Source of the DNA: Asparagopsis taxiformis
Taxonomy: Eukaryota; Rhodophyta; Florideophyceae; Bonnemaisoniales; Bonnemaisoniaceae
Length of the DNA: 64,000 nucleotides
Direction: 5' to 3'
Assembly (NCBI GenBank): GCA_030407315.1
Contig: JALQPE010001720.1
Location: 62,001 to 126,000, forward strand
Positions 60,824 through 64,000 of this stretch are shown here, in pieces. Positions within the stretch are counted from its first letter, which is position 1, and each line of letters begins with the position of its first letter. The notes under the pieces are model-generated. The model did no database searches. It had not been told where the DNA came from and saw only the letters and a program-made list of their open reading frames with translations. Made by a program: the position numbers and the translations under genes.

Positions 60824-62503
60824 ATGCCGCCGCGTATTGCGAAGAAAGCTCCAAAGCCTCCGGGCCTCCAGAAAACCCGGTCAGCAGCTGCTGTATCGAG
60901 TGCCCGACAATCCCGTGCGAAGAAGCGGTCTGGGCCTACCGGCAGCATTGAACCGCGGTCCGGTAGTCGCAAGACGGACCGGCGCAGAACTGGGGATCCG
61001 CAGCGAGAAAGTGAGGAAGGAGGAACGGCGCGGAGAGAGATGGGGCTTGACCGAGGCAAGCGTGCTCGCAGGGACAGTGAACATCATGATGATGACATGA
61101 TAGTGGCTCAAAACATGTTGGAATTGCGGCAGAGTGCTATGGCAAAGGTAGTTCCTCCCGGGTTGGCAGATGCGGAGGTGCTGCAGACGGAGTCCCAGCC
61201 GGGGGTTCGCGAGACACTGGAGGCTGTGACCCCCACTGCGCCAACTATGCCGAGTACATCAGCCCCAGCAGGTAATGCAGTCAGGGACCCGAGGATAGCG
61301 GCAAGGGATGTTGTTTCTGAGCAACGTTCACAGGATGCCAACTATCATCGGCGGTCAGGTGGTACTGAGGGGAGAGAGCAGCCGGAGTGCGGGCCTCGTC
61401 ACAACAGACCGTCATTGGTGCCAAATATGCGCGTAACGCCCCCGCGACGTCAGGCTATTGCCGATGGAGGACATCATATTCCCGATAGCGTGGGAGATGG
61501 GGGGACGGTGAGGGCAGAGAGGTTGCATCCGCCGGAATCCATCGATTTAATGGCGAGTCGCATCAATGCGCAGAAGAAGAAGATCGCGGAGCTGGAAAAA
61601 AAAGTGTTTAGCCAGGACATAGCAAACAAGGCGCTCACCACGGAGATTGTTGCGTTGGAGGCTAAGGTGAAGACTCTGCAGGCGGAAAATGCCAGCCTTA
61701 CTGCAATTGCGAGAACAGGTAGAATCAGTGATCACGGTGGCGGTAAGTCGAAAATACAGAAAGCCATTCCTGTGAAATACCTTGGAGTTCTTAGGGCGGT
61801 TGAGGAAAACCTGACAAAGTGGTGCAAGAACGAGACTATGGAGCTGGACCCTATAGCGGAACAAACGCAGAGACGTTGGACTGGACGTACCATCGAGGTA
61901 GAGCCGGTAGAAGGGACACTTTGGAGCGAAAACGGTGTAGGATATATTGCTACCCCTCCGGGCTATATCATCAAGAATCTGCAGTGGTATACACCTTCGT
62001 ACAGAGACGAGAGTGATCTGCTGAATGACTTGGTGCGACACGTACTGCGTCAAAGTCCGTGGTGTGATGTGTTTTCCGATGAGGAGCAGCGTGTGTGCTG
62101 TCAAGAGGCTGTGGCGGGGAGCAAGGAATTGAAAGTGAAGGTGACGCAGAAACTGTCCGACGTGATGAGTGCACGGAAGCGTAATGCGAGGGACAGATTG
62201 TTCGGTTCGCTGGGGTACACGAAATTAATGTCTAGATGCACGATGCTGACGACGCGAGCTGAGATGGACGAGCGAGAGGAACAAAAGCGCGAAGCGTCTG
62301 AGAAGCTTTTGAAACGGGAAAGTAACGGTGATTTGGATATGGGGAGGTGGCGAACGGCACCGTTCTCAGAGCTGCGATACAGCAAAGGCTTGGTTCCTGA
62401 CAGCTTCGAAATGGAAGTGAATGGTGATGCATGGTTTAACAACCGAGTAGCTGTGAATGTGCTGGACATCTTCAGGGGTATTCGATACGACCAGAACAAG
62501 TAA
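60824..62503 (+). CDS. Q: coiled-coil protein of unknown function
   Basis: 559 codons, ATG in the context CTTCATTATG, similar to M. Residues 1-90 are very basic (KKAPKPPG, AKKRSG, RKTDRRRTGD, RGKRARRD), suggesting nuclear targeting or nucleic-acid binding. A coiled coil spans ~245-295 (KKKIAELEKKVF...EIVALEAKVKTLQAENASL). The C-terminal ~250 residues look globular (GVGYIATPPGYIIKNLQWYTPS, RWRTAPFSELRYSKG) but match no family I know. Its TAA stop shares an A with the ATG of R (TAATG at 62501-62505), so the two products are probably made from one RNA. A structural or Gag-like role is possible but unproven. Confidence 0.75.
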   Translation: MPPRIAKKAPKPPGLQKTRSAAAVSSARQSRAKKRSGPTGSIEPRSGSRKTDRRRTGDPQRESEEGGTARREMGLDRGKRARRDSEHHDDDMIVAQNMLELRQSAMAKVVPPGLADAEVLQTESQPGVRETLEAVTPTAPTMPSTSAPAGNAVRDPRIAARDVVSEQRSQDANYHRRSGGTEGREQPECGPRHNRPSLVPNMRVTPPRRQAIADGGHHIPDSVGDGGTVRAERLHPPESIDLMASRINAQKKKIAELEKKVFSQDIANKALTTEIVALEAKVKTLQAENASLTAIARTGRISDHGGGKSKIQKAIPVKYLGVLRAVEENLTKWCKNETMELDPIAEQTQRRWTGRTIEVEPVEGTLWSENGVGYIATPPGYIIKNLQWYTPSYRDESDLLNDLVRHVLRQSPWCDVFSDEEQRVCCQEAVAGSKELKVKVTQKLSDVMSARKRNARDRLFGSLGYTKLMSRCTMLTTRAEMDEREEQKREASEKLLKRESNGDLDMGRWRTAPFSELRYSKGLVPDSFEMEVNGDAWFNNRVAVNVLDIFRGIRYDQNK

Positions 62504-63093
62504 TGGACATAGAGACGAGCATACTAACGCTGGCGCGCCTGGATGCTTGGCTAGTGACTACTGTGGAGTGTTTGGATGAACCGAAGGGGAAAGGAGGTGC
62601 ACGGCAGAAGGAGTTTACAAGGCGGTACAGTCAATATGTGGGGGTAGCTTTTCAGCAATTAGTTGGTATGGTGGTGTACTGCATGTCTTGTCTCCAAGGC
62701 TCGCAAGCAAGGGAAGAAACGGACGTTGTCGAGAGCGAACAGCGGACTAGTGCACAGTCACGGCATGTGTTTGCAAGCCGTACTGTGACGAGAGAGGCTG
62801 TTGAAGTGTGGCAAAGCGGAGAGGGGTCTGGAATTGTTCATGTCGTTGATGATGTAAACCGCTGCTCATCACTTGTTCTAGTGTCCGAGGATTGGATTCA
62901 ATCGCATATTACGTCAAACCTCGGTGCTGTAATGGATTGTGTGATTGCGCAAGGACTAATTGGCGCAGAACTTTTCGTCGTTGACCCATATGCTGGACAC
63001 CTGAGTGCAAACCTGAATGTCGAAATCAATGCCCCACAGTATGGGGCATGGAGCGGCGCCATGCAGCCACTGCTGATAACGGTTTTGGCGTAA
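62503..63093 (+). CDS. R: unknown protein overlapping Q
   Basis: 196 codons beginning at the ATG within TAATG. The sequence (MDIETSILTLARLDAWLVTT...) has no motif I recognise; residues ~60-70 are moderately hydrophobic (LVGMVVYCMSCL). The arrangement suggests termination-reinitiation, giving less R than Q. R and S are convergent and end 91 bases apart. Confidence 0.7.
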   Translation: MDIETSILTLARLDAWLVTTVECLDEPKGKGGARQKEFTRRYSQYVGVAFQQLVGMVVYCMSCLQGSQAREETDVVESEQRTSAQSRHVFASRTVTREAVEVWQSGEGSGIVHVVDDVNRCSSLVLVSEDWIQSHITSNLGAVMDCVIAQGLIGAELFVVDPYAGHLSANLNVEINAPQYGAWSGAMQPLLITVLA

Positions 63094-63184
63094 TGGAGGA
63101 TGGTTGAAATTAGTGCAGTAAATGTGACGTTGACTAGAAGGTTTATCATGTAGTACATTATCAATAGAGTGCTGCGATTTAGAT

Positions 63185-64000
63185 TTATTCTTCTTCATTA
63201 TCATCTGTGAATTGGTAATCAGTGTTGGTGTAGAAGCGGTTGAGATAGAAACGGTGGTCCGACCAGTGCATTTGTTTCGTAAATGGCTTGACTGGAAAGT
63301 TACTTCGTACGATGTGCACGGTGCCAGATATAGTAGATGCAGGAATGAGGTCAAACCAAGGACCACCTGCACTGTGGGATGCAGTGTCATTGCTGTCAAC
63401 GGATCCGTTGTCCGGGTCCCATGTGGACCACTTTAAACAAATGCACCCAAGTGATTTTTCCACAGCGGTTTTTGGGGCAAAGCAGGTCATATACTGAACG
63501 AAAGCGAGTTCTACAGGTTGAAACAGGTTTGGAGACTGCAGGCGTACCAGTGCCAGGACGCGCCCTACCCATATGGTTCTGTAGTCATCGGCAGTTCCGG
63601 AGATGACGACAAAGGAGTACTGCGATCTCTTTGCGGGGCCGAACGATGAAGTTGCAAAGACGCGCTGCTGCTTGTGCCTCGACACGTTTGTGGGGCGAAG
63701 CATGCCACTGTGCGGGTCAAAGTCGTCGGCATCTGGGACGTACCCTCCCATGACGTAGGCGGACTTTACCACGGTGACGGAAATGTCCATGTCATGTATT
63801 GGAGGGCCTTCTGCCGTGGCGCGCAGTCTAGCGAGGGTGAGGAACGCTTGTGCAGCTGTGTCACCGAGTTGCTGGAATAGCGTTATGGTGCCAGACGGGA
63901 ACGAGGAGTTGTGCAGAGGCAAAAGAGTGGCAGGATCGGGCTGTCCGTCGATATCTGCAACGAGGAGGGTTGCATCGGGCAGCAGGGAGGCAAAGTCGTG
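63185..64000 (-). CDS. S: unknown protein, 5' end beyond the window
   Basis: An open frame of 271 codons continuing past the right edge (HDFASLLPDATLLVADIDG is the first visible part). The C-terminal region has WVGRVLALVRLQ...ELAFVQYMTCF...PWFDLIPASTISGTVHIVRS and an acidic end (DDNEEE). A pattern of G-R-V-L then L-A-F-V-Q-Y then a final I-x-G-x-x-H-I-V is, from memory, reminiscent of the C-terminal segment of some large eukaryotic transposases. If so, S would be the mobilising enzyme of element X. That is a weak inference, since no catalytic core lies in the window. Confidence 0.6.
   Translation of the reverse strand, partial: HDFASLLPDATLLVADIDGQPDPATLLPLHNSSFPSGTITLFQQLGDTAAQAFLTLARLRATAEGPPIHDMDISVTVVKSAYVMGGYVPDADDFDPHSGMLRPTNVSRHKQQRVFATSSFGPAKRSQYSFVVISGTADDYRTIWVGRVLALVRLQSPNLFQPVELAFVQYMTCFAPKTAVEKSLGCICLKWSTWDPDNGSVDSNDTASHSAGGPWFDLIPASTISGTVHIVRSNFPVKPFTKQMHWSDHRFYLNRFYTNTDYQFTDDNEEE

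Noticed and set aside
62470..62510. Bacterial operon interpretation of the TAATG overlap
   Set aside because: No ribosome binding site is evident and the surroundings are eukaryotic retroelements and a spliced gene.

Overview
This 64 kb window looks like repeat-dominated eukaryotic nuclear DNA. There is one clear spliceosomal intron (GTAAGT donor, CTAAC branch-like site, pyrimidine tract, CAG), there are LTR retrotransposons of both the Ty3/gypsy and Ty1/copia type, transposase remnants, AATAAA signals, and no bacterial-style operons. The lineage is an inference: compact genes with few introns, near-even base composition and chromodomain gypsy elements would suit a red alga, but an oomycete or another alga cannot be excluded from sequence alone.

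Nested history of the left two thirds. A gypsy element A (minus strand, 5' LTR 12057-12719, 3' LTR 41738-42401) inserted into gene P1; the target-site duplication is CCTAC on one side and CCAAC on the other. A second gypsy element B2 (21314-40527, plus strand) inserted into the antisense gene of A, and a copia element C (23180-29630, minus strand) then inserted into the gag of B2 (perfect duplication GTAAC). The 5-bp duplication of B2 (GACCG) is found at 40528-40532 and, in reverse, at 914-918 beside the 5' LTR of another B copy, B1 (1-913). Segment 914-21313 has therefore been inverted by recombination between B1 and B2. Undoing that inversion restores element A and gene P1. The inverted segment also carries a truncated copia copy, a hAT transposase fragment, a MITE-like element and a DDE-type transposase with a GHTHEDID motif.

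Both gypsy elements carry an extra long gene antisense to pol, between pol and the 3' LTR, with recognisable similarity between the two families. B2 joins gag and pol by a TAATG stop/start overlap, whereas A uses overlapping frames in -1 relation. Element C carries an additional gene upstream of gag-pol encoding two U1-type zinc fingers, whose ATG is created by splicing.

Right third (42402-64000): a gene cluster I do not recognise as a described element, here called X. Its genes are P (ParB-like domain plus 2-oxoglutarate/Fe(II) dioxygenase, two copies: P1 split by A, P2 with frameshifts), M (beta-class N4/N6 DNA methyltransferase fused to a SET domain, intact), Q and R (joined by TAATG), and S (runs off the right edge). 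Upstream of P, M and Q, and several times in tandem between P1 and P2, lies a ~200-bp repeat containing two palindromes (GTGCCGTACGGCAC and a ~34-bp CTCAAAAACATG inverted repeat). A methylation writer, a possible oxidative eraser with a ParB-type reader, and a shared palindromic upstream element suggest a self-regulating epigenetic module on a large mobile or virus-derived element. That functional reading is inference; domains and repeats are seen directly.
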